Assembly (NCBI GenBank): GCA_964450715.1 | Contig: CAYVFC010000248.1 | Location: forward strand, 1-5,983 | DNA length: 5,983 bases | Direction of reading: 5' to 3' | DNA from: CAYVFC01 sp964450715 | Lineage (GTDB): Bacteria > Myxococcota_A > Polyangia > Polyangiales > JAFGIB01 | In this document: piece after piece, positions 1 through 5,946 of the stretch | Numbering within the stretch: position 1 is the first letter of the stretch | How the letters are laid out: every line of letters starts with the position of its first letter | Position numbers and translations under genes: made by a program | The notes under the pieces: model-generated | Databases searched by the model: none | Seen by the model: the letters and a program-made list of their open reading frames with translations, nothing else | What the model was told of the DNA's origin: nothing

Positions 1-371
1 ATCCGGGGCCGTCGCGCTCCGAAATCCGATCGAGTTATTTTGTCACGGACCCTAAGCGTTAACCAGAACGCGGCCGGCAGGTCGTAGGCTGCTGCCGTCA
101 GGACGGTCGCTGCGGCGTGGACGCTACTCAGATCAAATCCATTGCGGAGGGACTGGGTTATCCGGTCGACGACTGTTTCGCGCGCGAGGACATTCCGGAT
201 TCCCCCCGTACCTGACGGCCCTAAATCCCGTCCCGTGCACCCCCTGATCGAAAGGGCGAAGCGATAGGTCGCGTCGTATTCCATTGCAGAAATGATACCG
301 TTCAGCAGCAGCTCGTGGGCCCCATCTACTCGTGCTCGACGCAAGGGAAGAATATTGTTACCTTCGAAATT
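1..371. other. Upstream region without a confident gene
   Basis: No frame on either strand gives a convincing protein here, and I see no tRNA-like or rRNA-like sequence. The + frames close at TAA 53-55, TAA 60-62 and TAG 85-87. The only stretch with protein-like composition is 63-215, listed separately. A GTG at 315 can extend the next gene upstream by 19 codons, but no Shine-Dalgarno sequence precedes it. No good sigma-70 promoter pair or terminator hairpin with a T-run was seen. The region could hold the end of an upstream gene that lies outside the window. Confidence 0.5.
63..215 (+). pseudogene. Possible remnant of the C-terminus of a Cys-rich exported protein
   Basis: This frame is open from just after TAA 60-62 to TGA 213-215 and has no ATG; the first usable start is GTG 117. 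It reads ...GCCRQDGRCGVD... followed by ...GLGYPVDDC..., with four cysteines in about 40 residues. The pattern CC-x-x-D-G-x-C-G-V-D followed by G-L-G and another Cys recalls, from memory, C-terminal segments of secreted Cys-rich proteins in myxobacteria. The same frame is also open from 3 to 59, so a single in-frame stop separates two halves. It may be a decayed gene end, a small ORF from GTG 117, or chance in GC-rich DNA. The function is unknown. Confidence 0.18.
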
Positions 372-968
372 ATGGCTAAACCAGGTGACGACACCAGCCA
401 CGACTGGCGAGGGGGAAACCCGGTCGTAGCGTTGCCGGAACCAAGGAATACCATTCCCAGGGGGCAGAACTTCCGGAGCACCTGGATCGTCTCTTCGATG
501 GAAGGGCTCCGGGCGCGAGGCCACTTCGAGCGATACGTGTCTTTCCTCGGTGAGCACCGCGACGAGATCCTTTTCTGCATCGCGGGCGCCTGGCTGCCGA
601 TGAAAGTCGCCAGGGAACACTACCGGGCCTGTAACCGGCTCGAACTCTCCGACGACGAATACCTGGCGATCACCCGAACGGGCGCGGAGGCCAGGGCTCC
701 CGGCGCCACGCCCTGGACCGCCTTCACCTTGACCCACCGGGGCTGGAGCCGCGCCTGCGACGGGGGGGCGGTAGGGATCTACGCGCTCGGCGAGAAAAGG
801 GCACGCCTGGAATTCGTGGGATGCGAGCTGTTCGACATCCCGTACTTCCGCCGAGCGGTCCGCTTCATGATCTACCTGATGGCCTGGCGCAGCGCCGAGG
901 ACCTACGGGTGGTGGAAGCCGCCGAGTCGGCCCAGGCATCGTGCATCTACCTGGTCAGCTGGAAGTAG
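372..968 (+). CDS. DUF2378/TIGR02265-like protein of unknown function
   Basis: This is a 198-residue soluble protein with no signal peptide or membrane segment. The body, from about residue 35 on, contains RSTWIVSSMEGLRARGHFERY, then AGAWLPMKVAREHYRACNRL and LSDDEYLAI, and it ends in IYLVSW followed by K. This arrangement (an RGHFERY-like helix, a W-L-P-M helix, a central Trp-rich part and a terminal V-S-W) resembles the myxobacterial paralogous family DUF2378/TIGR02265, whose role is not known; the assignment is from recall, not a search. I chose ATG 372 because the length of about 200 aa suits the family. GTG 315 would add 19 residues, but neither start has a clear Shine-Dalgarno site. The stop lies 14 nt before the TatD-family gene, so the two are probably cotranscribed. 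No catalytic motif is visible. Confidence 0.7.
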   Translation: MAKPGDDTSHDWRGGNPVVALPEPRNTIPRGQNFRSTWIVSSMEGLRARGHFERYVSFLGEHRDEILFCIAGAWLPMKVAREHYRACNRLELSDDEYLAITRTGAEARAPGATPWTAFTLTHRGWSRACDGGAVGIYALGEKRARLEFVGCELFDIPYFRRAVRFMIYLMAWRSAEDLRVVEAAESAQASCIYLVSWK

Positions 969-982
969 CCCATGCGAGGGTC

Positions 983-1786
983 ATGGGACTGGCAGACGTT
1001 CACGCGCACATGACTTTCCGGCAGCTCGCCTCGCGCGAGCGCGAGGTGCTGGAGCGAGCGCGAGCGGCCGGGGTGACGACCATCATCGCCAACGGACTCA
1101 ATCCGAGCGACAACGGGGCCGTGCTGGCGCTGGCCGCCCGCTCTAGCTTGGTCAAGCCCGCGCTCGGTTTCTATCCCGTGGACACGGTCCTGCTACAGCT
1201 ACAGCAGCTCGACCCCGATTTCCGGTCGCAAACCGAGGCGGTGACCGCGACCGAGGGCATTGCCTGGCTGCGCGATCACATCGACCAGGCCTTTGCCGTG
1301 GGGGAAATCGGCCTGGACGGCCACTGGGTTCCGGAACCGCTCTGGGAGCCCCAGGAGAGCGCTTTCCGCCAGCTGGTCTCTCTGGCCCTGGAAGCGGACC
1401 GGCCGATCATCGTGCACACCCGCAAGCGCGAGCGACGCGTGCTGGAGATCCTCGAGGAGCTGGGCGCCAGGCGGGTGCTCTGGCACTGCTTCGGCGGAAA
1501 GCTCAAGCTCGCGCGACAGATCGCCGAACGCGGGCACTTCTTCTCGGTTCCGGCCAACGCCCGGAGGGTGGTGGGGTTCACGCGGATGCTGCAAGCGCTG
1601 CCGCGCCACCGCCTGCTGCTGGAGACGGACTGCCCTTACCTGGGCCCCGAACCCGGCCGAGACAACGAGCCGGCCAACGTGAAGTTGACAGCCGACTACG
1701 CGAGCGAGCTGTGGCGGGTCCCCCGGAGCGAGGTCGATTCCCGCCTGGCCGACAATTTCTTCGATCTATTTCTGACCGCGCCCTGA
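983..1786 (+). CDS. TatD-family metal-dependent hydrolase (putative DNase)
   Basis: The product is 267 residues, the usual size for TatD-family amidohydrolase-fold enzymes, which are cytosolic and act as divalent-metal-dependent deoxyribonucleases where tested. The expected metal ligands are all present in order: D-V-H-A-H at residues 5-9 (H7, H9), E108 in VGEIGLDG, H145 in IIVHTRKRE, H168 in WHCFGGK and D216 in LLETDCPYLGP. The conserved N-E-P follows the Asp loop in GRDNEP. ATG 983 was chosen because DVHAH must lie at the N-terminus; the open frame continues upstream to 821, but that part overlaps the previous gene and adds no family sequence. The HTRKRERRVLEIL segment looks closer to TatD-like subgroups than to E. 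coli TatD, so the substrate is uncertain. It is probably cotranscribed with the upstream DUF2378-like gene; a functional link is not evident. Confidence 0.93.
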   Translation: MGLADVHAHMTFRQLASREREVLERARAAGVTTIIANGLNPSDNGAVLALAARSSLVKPALGFYPVDTVLLQLQQLDPDFRSQTEAVTATEGIAWLRDHIDQAFAVGEIGLDGHWVPEPLWEPQESAFRQLVSLALEADRPIIVHTRKRERRVLEILEELGARRVLWHCFGGKLKLARQIAERGHFFSVPANARRVVGFTRMLQALPRHRLLLETDCPYLGPEPGRDNEPANVKLTADYASELWRVPRSEVDSRLADNFFDLFLTAP

Positions 1787-1811
1787 GAGGGTGGAAGGCC
1801 GGAAATACCCA

Positions 1812-1840
1812 TTGCGGACGGGGCGAACGCTGTCTATGTT
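1812..1840 (+). promoter_or_regulatory. Weak candidate sigma-70-type promoter
   Basis: In the short gap before the exported-protein gene, TTGCGG (1812-1817) and TATGTT (1835-1840) are separated by 17 nt. The match is 3/6 to the -35 consensus and 4/6 to the -10 consensus. Transcription would begin only a few nucleotides before ATG 1855, leaving a very short leader. It could separate the exported-protein/protease pair from the upstream genes, but in GC-rich DNA such matches are often chance. Confidence 0.2.
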
Positions 1841-1854
1841 TCGCCGGGATTCAC

Positions 1855-2457
1855 ATGAAGAGACAGGTTCGAGTCCTTTTCGGCGCTCTGGCCGCGCTGA
1901 TCGCCGTCGCCCTGCTGCTACCGCCCGGGGCGGCGCGCGCGACCGTGGCGCGGGCGCTCGACCTACCCGAGCTGGTAGCGAGAGCCGACCATGTCGTGGT
2001 GGCGACCGCGCTGGGGCGGAGCTCGCGCTGGGACCGGTTCGGCCGTATCGTGAGCGATATCACCCTGGAGGTGGAGCAGGATCTGAAGGGGCGCCTCGAA
2101 AAAGGCGAGCGCGTCGAGGTGACCGTGCTCGGCGGAACCGTCGGCAACCTGACCATGACCGTGGCCGGCGCGGCCCGTATGCGAACGGGTGAGCGGGCGG
2201 TCGTCTTCCTGCGCGACGCGCACGCTCCGGGGAAGCTGCGCACGGTCGGAATGGGCCAGGGGGTTATTAGACTCGCGGCCGAACCCGATACAGGCCGGAT
2301 GGTCGTGTTGCCGGGCGCGGGACCGCGTTCGCTGCTCGTCGGGCAGGAGTCGAAACCCGGGCCTCGAGACTCGGAGAGAACGGCGGAAGCGCCGGCGCTC
2401 CTGGACGATCTGCTGGCCGAGATCCGCCGGCTGCTGGCCTCATCGGGCGGTAGGTAG
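1855..2457 (+). CDS. Exported protein of unknown function, partner of the metalloprotease
   Basis: The product is 200 residues. An N-terminal signal peptide is clear: basic MKRQVR, a hydrophobic Ala/Leu core (residues 8-22) and a likely signal peptidase site after AARA near residue 27. The mature part reads as a compact beta-rich domain: LPELVARADHVVVATAL, a short SRWDRFGRIVSDITLEV segment, QDLKG, a glycine-rich VLGGTVGN loop, then GERAVVFL and TVGMGQGVIRL. An amphipathic helix closes it (ALLDDLLAEIRRLLA). From memory, proteins of this plan occur beside secreted matrixin-like proteases in myxobacteria, but I know no assigned function or named family. ATG 1855 was chosen because it gives the signal peptide; the frame is open further upstream to 1711, inside the TatD-family gene. 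The stop is 4 nt before the protease start, which suggests translational coupling and a shared role outside the cytoplasm. Confidence 0.85.
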   Translation: MKRQVRVLFGALAALIAVALLLPPGAARATVARALDLPELVARADHVVVATALGRSSRWDRFGRIVSDITLEVEQDLKGRLEKGERVEVTVLGGTVGNLTMTVAGAARMRTGERAVVFLRDAHAPGKLRTVGMGQGVIRLAAEPDTGRMVVLPGAGPRSLLVGQESKPGPRDSERTAEAPALLDDLLAEIRRLLASSGGR

Positions 2458-2464
2458 GACCGTG
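2451..2464 (+). promoter_or_regulatory. Shine-Dalgarno and GTG start joining the exported protein and protease genes
   Basis: TAGGTAGGA (2451-2459) overlaps the stop codon TAG (2455-2457) of the upstream gene and lies just before GTG 2462. The AGG at 2452-2454 has 7 nt spacing to the GTG. This decides the protease start over ATG 2513, which lacks a comparable site and would leave the signal peptide without its arginines. The overlap suggests that ribosomes finishing the first gene reinitiate on the second. Confidence 0.5.
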
Positions 2465-3496
2465 CGGGTCGATGCGCCTGGATCACCTGTACGGGCCCGG
2501 CTCTGCGGCGCGATGCTCGGCTCGATTCTGTCTCTCGCCGCGGTTTCCGTCGCCAGCGCCTGGTGCCGCACCACGACCGTCGTACCTCCCCGGGAGTACG
2601 AAGAGTGCCGGGTCGAGGGTGAAACGGACCCTTGCTGGACCGAGGGCGTACCGCTCGCCTGGACGCGCGCCTGCATCCCCTACAAGGTGAGCCCCCGGGC
2701 CACGGTCGATCCATCGACCGGACAGACGACGATCCCTCGCGAAGACCCACCGTACGCCCGGGTACTGGAGCTCGTCGAGGAGAGCTTCGACGTCTGGACC
2801 GAGGTCGAATGCGACTCGATCCCGAACGATCTGCGAATCGAGAGAGTAGCGAACGAGACCTCCGATTACGATTCCTGGTTCGAAGAGGAAGACCTCTCCG
2901 GCATGAACGCAATACAGTTCGTGAACGACTGGGAGGCGAGGGACAACGAAACCGATGCCTTTGCCTTGACCAACGTTTTTTTCGACAACGAGACCGGCGA
3001 GATCTTCTGGGTGAACATGGAGATCAACGAGCAGTTCGGAGCCTGGGGAGACTGCTGCCCGGCAGGAGAATGCTCGCGGGAAGATGCCGTCCGCTGCCGT
3101 TCGCTCGGGATAGTCGATTTTCGCAACGTGGTCACCCACGAGATCGGTCATTTTCTGGGGCTCGCCCACGAGTGCGAGCTGCCGGCCGCCACCATGTACT
3201 ACACGGCCGATCGCGGGCAGACGAACAAGCGTACCCTGGAAGTAGACGACCGGGAGGGGATCTGCAGCGTGTATCCTCCAGGCTCCCTTCCCGACCGCTG
3301 CGATTTCTCCCCCCATAGCCCCGAGAGTCGGACCGCTGGCTGCGGCTGTCGTGCCGCTGGAGTGGGAAGCGGCACCCCTACCGCCTATGCCGCCCTCGGG
3401 GGCCTCGGATCTCTACTGGGGCTGTTCGCGCTGCGCCGCCGAACGCAAACACTTTTCGGGAGGGGGCAAGCCCCTCCCCTACCGCTTCGCCGTTGA
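2462..3496 (+). CDS. Secreted matrixin-like zinc metalloprotease with MYXO-CTERM-like sorting tag
   Basis: The product is 344 residues and is predicted to cleave proteins outside the cytoplasm using a catalytic zinc. From GTG 2462, a signal peptide has arginines at residues 2, 11 and 13, a hydrophobic core at 18-31 and a likely cleavage after ASA33. The zinc site is HEIGHFLGLAH, with ligands H226, H230 and H236 and catalytic E227; M245 in AATMYY is the probable Met-turn. This is the M10 matrixin/metzincin pattern. About 14 cysteines in the mature chain suggest disulfides. The C-terminus carries CGC (294-296), a hydrophobic segment (about 309-324) and RRR (325-327), as in MYXO-CTERM tags that are processed and anchored in Myxococcota. 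Unusually, 17 residues follow RRR and are encoded by a palindromic repeat. It is coupled to the exported protein upstream. The substrate is unknown. Confidence 0.9.
   Translation: MRVDAPGSPVRARLCGAMLGSILSLAAVSVASAWCRTTTVVPPREYEECRVEGETDPCWTEGVPLAWTRACIPYKVSPRATVDPSTGQTTIPREDPPYARVLELVEESFDVWTEVECDSIPNDLRIERVANETSDYDSWFEEEDLSGMNAIQFVNDWEARDNETDAFALTNVFFDNETGEIFWVNMEINEQFGAWGDCCPAGECSREDAVRCRSLGIVDFRNVVTHEIGHFLGLAHECELPAATMYYTADRGQTNKRTLEVDDREGICSVYPPGSLPDRCDFSPHSPESRTAGCGCRAAGVGSGTPTAYAALGGLGSLLGLFALRRRTQTLFGRGQAPPLPLRR
3443..3482 (-). repeat. Palindromic repeat copy 1 (inverted), overlapping the protease 3' end
   Basis: ACGCAAACACTT (3443-3454) is followed by a perfect 8-bp stem, GGGAGGGG (3458-3465) and CCCCTCCC (3471-3478), around loop GCAAG. 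Read on the - strand, 3482-3458 is a 25-nt unit that matches copy 2 at 21 of 25 positions. The four differences fall as two pairs at stem positions facing each other, so pairing is kept. The repeat lies inside the protease frame and starts at codon 328, immediately after the RRR codons. No T-run follows, so it is not a classical intrinsic terminator. Confidence 0.8.
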
Positions 3497-3552
3497 TCGT
3501 CTATGTCCCGACGGACGGCCGTGTTGCTTTTCCCCGGTCATCATCCTGACAA

Positions 3553-3577
3553 GTAGGGGCGGGCCTTGCGCCCGCCC
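3553..3577 (+). repeat. Palindromic repeat copy 2
   Basis: The unit begins GTAG and forms a perfect 8-bp G+C stem, GGGCGGGC (3557-3564) with GCCCGCCC (3570-3577), around loop CTTGC (3565-3569). It shares 21 identical bases with copy 3 (3558-3578 and 3608-3628), exactly 50 nt apart. Short GC-hairpin units of this general look recur in many environmental bacterial genomes and may be dispersed REP-like elements. No T-run follows, so termination in the standard way is unlikely. Confidence 0.85.
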
Positions 3578-3601
3578 GACCCGCGTCGTCGCGAACATCG
3601 G

Positions 3602-3627
3602 GTAGGAGGCGGGCCTTGCGCCCGCCC
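3602..3627 (+). repeat. Palindromic repeat copy 3
   Basis: The stem is GGCGGGC (3608-3614) with GCCCGCC (3620-3626) and loop CTTGC (3615-3619). Relative to copy 2 it has one extra A (3607), which shortens the perfect stem to 7 bp. It begins with the same GTAGG. The loop contains the TTG (3616-3618) that can mark the start of the open frame of the downstream kinase, but this is not a credible start codon. Confidence 0.85.
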
Positions 3628-3632
3628 GCAAG

Positions 3633-3652
3633 ACGTAAACACTTGGGGGAGG
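3633..3652 (-). repeat. Partial repeat flank (truncated fourth copy)
   Basis: ACGTAAACACTT (3633-3644) matches ACGCAAACACTT of copy 1 (3443-3454) at 11 of 12 positions, and GGGGGAGG follows, like the left stem arm of copy 1. The right arm is absent. This looks like half of another inverted copy, suggesting that the unit includes an AAACACTT flank as well as the hairpin. Confidence 0.5.
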
Positions 3653-3681
3653 CGATTAGACCCCGAGCGATGCGACCGAGG

Positions 3682-3710
3682 TTTTCTCTGGCCGTCTCTC
3701 GGGCTATGGT
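3682..3710 (+). promoter_or_regulatory. Weak candidate promoter before the histidine kinase
   Basis: TTTTCT (3682-3687) and TATGGT (3705-3710) are spaced by 17 nt, with 3/6 and 4/6 consensus matches. A transcript would start near 3717 and place GGAG (3723-3726) in the leader, about 12 nt before ATG 3739. This would fit the shorter kinase start, but the match is poor and may be chance. Confidence 0.18.
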
Positions 3711-3738
3711 GGGGAGCCAATCCGGAGAACGCGACCTG

Positions 3739-5907
3739 ATGGATGATCGGGAAACAAGAACGCCGCCTGCTGACGAAGACCGGACGCGAGAGGCGCCGGA
3801 AGCGGAGCTCGAACGGATCTGCGACCTGCTCGGGGTCGAGACCGAGCTGGTAGAGCACCGGCGGGCGATCGAGCAGTTGCTCTCACAACGCGACCTGGCA
3901 CTCGCCTTGAGCGCGGCGCGCGACCTGGATGCGGTGATGAGCCTGTGCATGGAGGCGGCGCTCCGGGTCTCGGGATTGCAGTGCGGGGGCATCTACCTGG
4001 TGGACGAACGACGCGGCGGGCTCGTCATGCGTCACGCCAAGGGTCTCTCCGACGCCTTCGTCGAGGCGGTCACCTACTACCCCGAAGAGTCTCCTAGCGT
4101 GCAGCTGGTCAAGGCCGGCCTTCCGGTCTACCGCCGGCACGACAGGCTCGGCATTCCGCTCGACGAGGTGCGGAGGCGAGAAGGGCTGAAAGCGATAGCG
4201 GTCATGCCCATCAAGTACCGGGACAAGGTCATCGGCGCCGTCAACCTCGCCTCCCGTAGCGAGGACGAGGTCCAACCGGCCGCGCGCCTGGCCCTTGAAG
4301 GCTATATCGCTCAGATCGGCGGCGCCATCGCGCGCATCCAGTCCGAAGAACGGCTGCGAGAACGCGACGCCCACTTCGGCCTCTTGACCGAGTTCGTGTC
4401 CGACGTCTTCTGGACGGTCGACATGGAGCTTTGTTTCACCTACCTGAGCCTTTCCGTCACCCGCGTGAGCGGTCATCTGCCGGAGGATCTCCTGGGGCAT
4501 CCGGCCGAAAGGATCGTCGCCGGCGAATCGATGAAGCGGGTGAACCAGGCGCTGGCCGAACGGCTGCAGCGAGGGTCTTTCGCCGACCAGGATCCATTGG
4601 TGATCGAGCTCGAGCTGTTGGCCGCCGATGGCTCGGCCGTTCCGGTCGAGACCTCGGCTTCCTTCATCGTTGACGGCGATGGCTTTCCGGTCGGCGTCGC
4701 CGGTATCTCGCGGGACATCCGGGAGCGTAAGCAGGCCGAGAGACGACAGAACGAGATGCAGCGCCAGCTCCACGAAGCTCAGAAGCTCGAGGCCATCGGT
4801 ACGCTGGCCAGCGGCCTGGCGCACGACTTCAACAACATTCTGGTCGGCATCGTCGGGGTGGCCAGCCTGATGAAGAAAAGGCTGCGCGGCAATGCGGAGC
4901 TGCTACGGCAACTCGCCATCATCGAGGACGCGGGCCAGCGCGCCTTCGAGATCACGGGCCGGCTGCAGAGCTTCTCTCGCAGAAGCGACCTGAGCCTGGG
5001 CATCGTGGACGTAAGGGCAGCCATACGAAACGTCATTGCCCTGCTCGAGCACTCGGTCGACAAGCGGATATCGATCGTCGACCGTTCATCCCCTGATCCG
5101 TTATCGGTGCTGGGCAATCCCGGGCAGATCGAGCAGGTGGTGATGAACCTGGCGGTCAACGGCTGCGAAGCCATGCCCGACGGCGGCGAGCTCGCCTTTG
5201 ACACCCGTTCGGTGCGCCTCACCCGGGAGGAACGCCGGACCGGTATCGTCCTCGAACCGGGCGAATACGTCGAGCTCTCGATCTCCGACAACGGCGCCGG
5301 CATTCCAGAGGCGGTAAGGGGAAGGGTATTCGACCCCTTCTTCACCACCAAGGAGGCGGGCAGGGGCAGCGGCAGCGGCATGGGCCTGGCGTCGACCTAC
5401 GGCATCGTGGCTGCCCACGGCGGCGCCATCGATTTCGAGAGCGCCGAGGCCGGCGGAACTGCCTTTCGCGTCTGGTTGAAGGCTTCCGCAGAGCCGGCCC
5501 CAACGACCGACCGGCCGCGAGAGAGTATTCCGGAAAAGGGAAAGGGGACCATCCTGCTGGTCGACGACGAGCCGATGGTACGACAAGTAGTGGCCTCGAT
5601 TTTAGAGGAGTCCGGATATCGGGTTCTTCACGCCTCCGACGGTCGGGAAGCGACAGAAAAGTACCGCGAGCGCCGCGAAGTAATCGATCTGGTCATCCTG
5701 GACATGACCATGCCGTGGATGAGCGGCTCCGAATGTTTTCGCGAGCTCAAGCAGACCGATCCGCGGGTACGGGTTTTATTGTCGAGCGGCCACTGTATGA
5801 GCGAGGATAAGCAGCGGCTGCTGAACGAAGGTGTAATCAATTTCATTCAAAAGCCCTACACCGCGCCCGAGCTTACCGAAACCGTAGCAGCGGCCCTGCA
5901 CCGTTGA
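3739..5907 (+). CDS. Cytosolic GAF-PAS hybrid sensor histidine kinase with C-terminal receiver
   Basis: The product is 722 residues. It is predicted to sense a cytosolic signal, phosphorylate itself on His and pass the phosphate to its own receiver. The order is: acidic N-terminus, GAF (about 53-200, with IYLVDE and VIGAVNLASR), PAS/PAC (about 207-330, ending GISRDIRERKQAE), HisKA with H362 in GLAHDFNN, HATPase with N474 in NLAVNGCEAM, D517 in DNGAGIP, FDPFFTTK (531-538) and GSGMGL (545-550), then REC with D609/D610, phosphoacceptor D655, S683 and K705. All key residues are intact. There is no transmembrane segment or DNA-binding domain, so the final output partner is elsewhere. I chose ATG 3739 because GGAG lies about 12 nt upstream; ATG 3670 and 3706 are alternatives, while TTG 3616 lies in a repeat loop. 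No cognate regulator is adjacent. Confidence 0.93.
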   Translation: MDDRETRTPPADEDRTREAPEAELERICDLLGVETELVEHRRAIEQLLSQRDLALALSAARDLDAVMSLCMEAALRVSGLQCGGIYLVDERRGGLVMRHAKGLSDAFVEAVTYYPEESPSVQLVKAGLPVYRRHDRLGIPLDEVRRREGLKAIAVMPIKYRDKVIGAVNLASRSEDEVQPAARLALEGYIAQIGGAIARIQSEERLRERDAHFGLLTEFVSDVFWTVDMELCFTYLSLSVTRVSGHLPEDLLGHPAERIVAGESMKRVNQALAERLQRGSFADQDPLVIELELLAADGSAVPVETSASFIVDGDGFPVGVAGISRDIRERKQAERRQNEMQRQLHEAQKLEAIGTLASGLAHDFNNILVGIVGVASLMKKRLRGNAELLRQLAIIEDAGQRAFEITGRLQSFSRRSDLSLGIVDVRAAIRNVIALLEHSVDKRISIVDRSSPDPLSVLGNPGQIEQVVMNLAVNGCEAMPDGGELAFDTRSVRLTREERRTGIVLEPGEYVELSISDNGAGIPEAVRGRVFDPFFTTKEAGRGSGSGMGLASTYGIVAAHGGAIDFESAEAGGTAFRVWLKASAEPAPTTDRPRESIPEKGKGTILLVDDEPMVRQVVASILEESGYRVLHASDGREATEKYRERREVIDLVILDMTMPWMSGSECFRELKQTDPRVRVLLSSGHCMSEDKQRLLNEGVINFIQKPYTAPELTETVAAALHR

Positions 5908-5930
5908 CATTGGAGCCGATTCGAAAAACT

Positions 5931-5937
5931 AAGGAGG
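5931..5937 (+). promoter_or_regulatory. Strong Shine-Dalgarno sequence without a canonical start codon
   Basis: AAGGAGG is a near-perfect anti-16S match, the best in the window, and sits 23 nt after the kinase stop. No ATG or GTG occurs between 5908 and the window end. An ATA codon lies at 5947-5949, 9 nt after the site, where a start codon would be expected. Confidence 0.5.
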
Positions 5938-5946
5938 CACCGCAAA

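Noticed and set aside
821..982. Longer N-terminus for the TatD-family protein starting at 821
   Set aside because: The added 54 residues overlap the preceding gene, have no family similarity and would place the DVHAH metal motif far from the N-terminus, where it normally lies.
1029..1046. Inverted repeat CCTCGCG / CGCGAGG near the 5' end of the TatD-family gene
   Set aside because: It lies within coding sequence made of Arg/Glu codons (SREREVLERAR) and has no related copy in the window, so it is likely a by-product of codon composition.
1851..2912. Long open frame on the - strand (353 codons) opposite the exported protein and protease genes
   Set aside because: Its translation is dominated by Arg and Ser with no domain, typical of the antisense of GC-rich coding DNA. 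The + strand genes have a signal peptide and a zinc motif.
2483..3316. Open frame on the - strand opposite the protease (277 codons)
   Set aside because: The + strand carries the HEIGHFLGLAH site and a signal peptide; the antisense frame shows no independent evidence of coding.
3458..3577. Intrinsic terminators at the repeat hairpins after the protease
   Set aside because: The stems are strong but no T-run follows any of them, and copy 1 lies upstream of the stop codon.
3440..3640. CRISPR array, because similar units recur at about 50-nt spacing
   Set aside because: Only two direct copies and one inverted copy exist, the units are self-complementary GC hairpins, and no further repeats or cas genes are present.
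3883..4824. Long open frame on the - strand (313 codons) opposite the kinase
   Set aside because: It is antisense to an unambiguous GAF-PAS region with no recognisable motif of its own, so it is a shadow frame.
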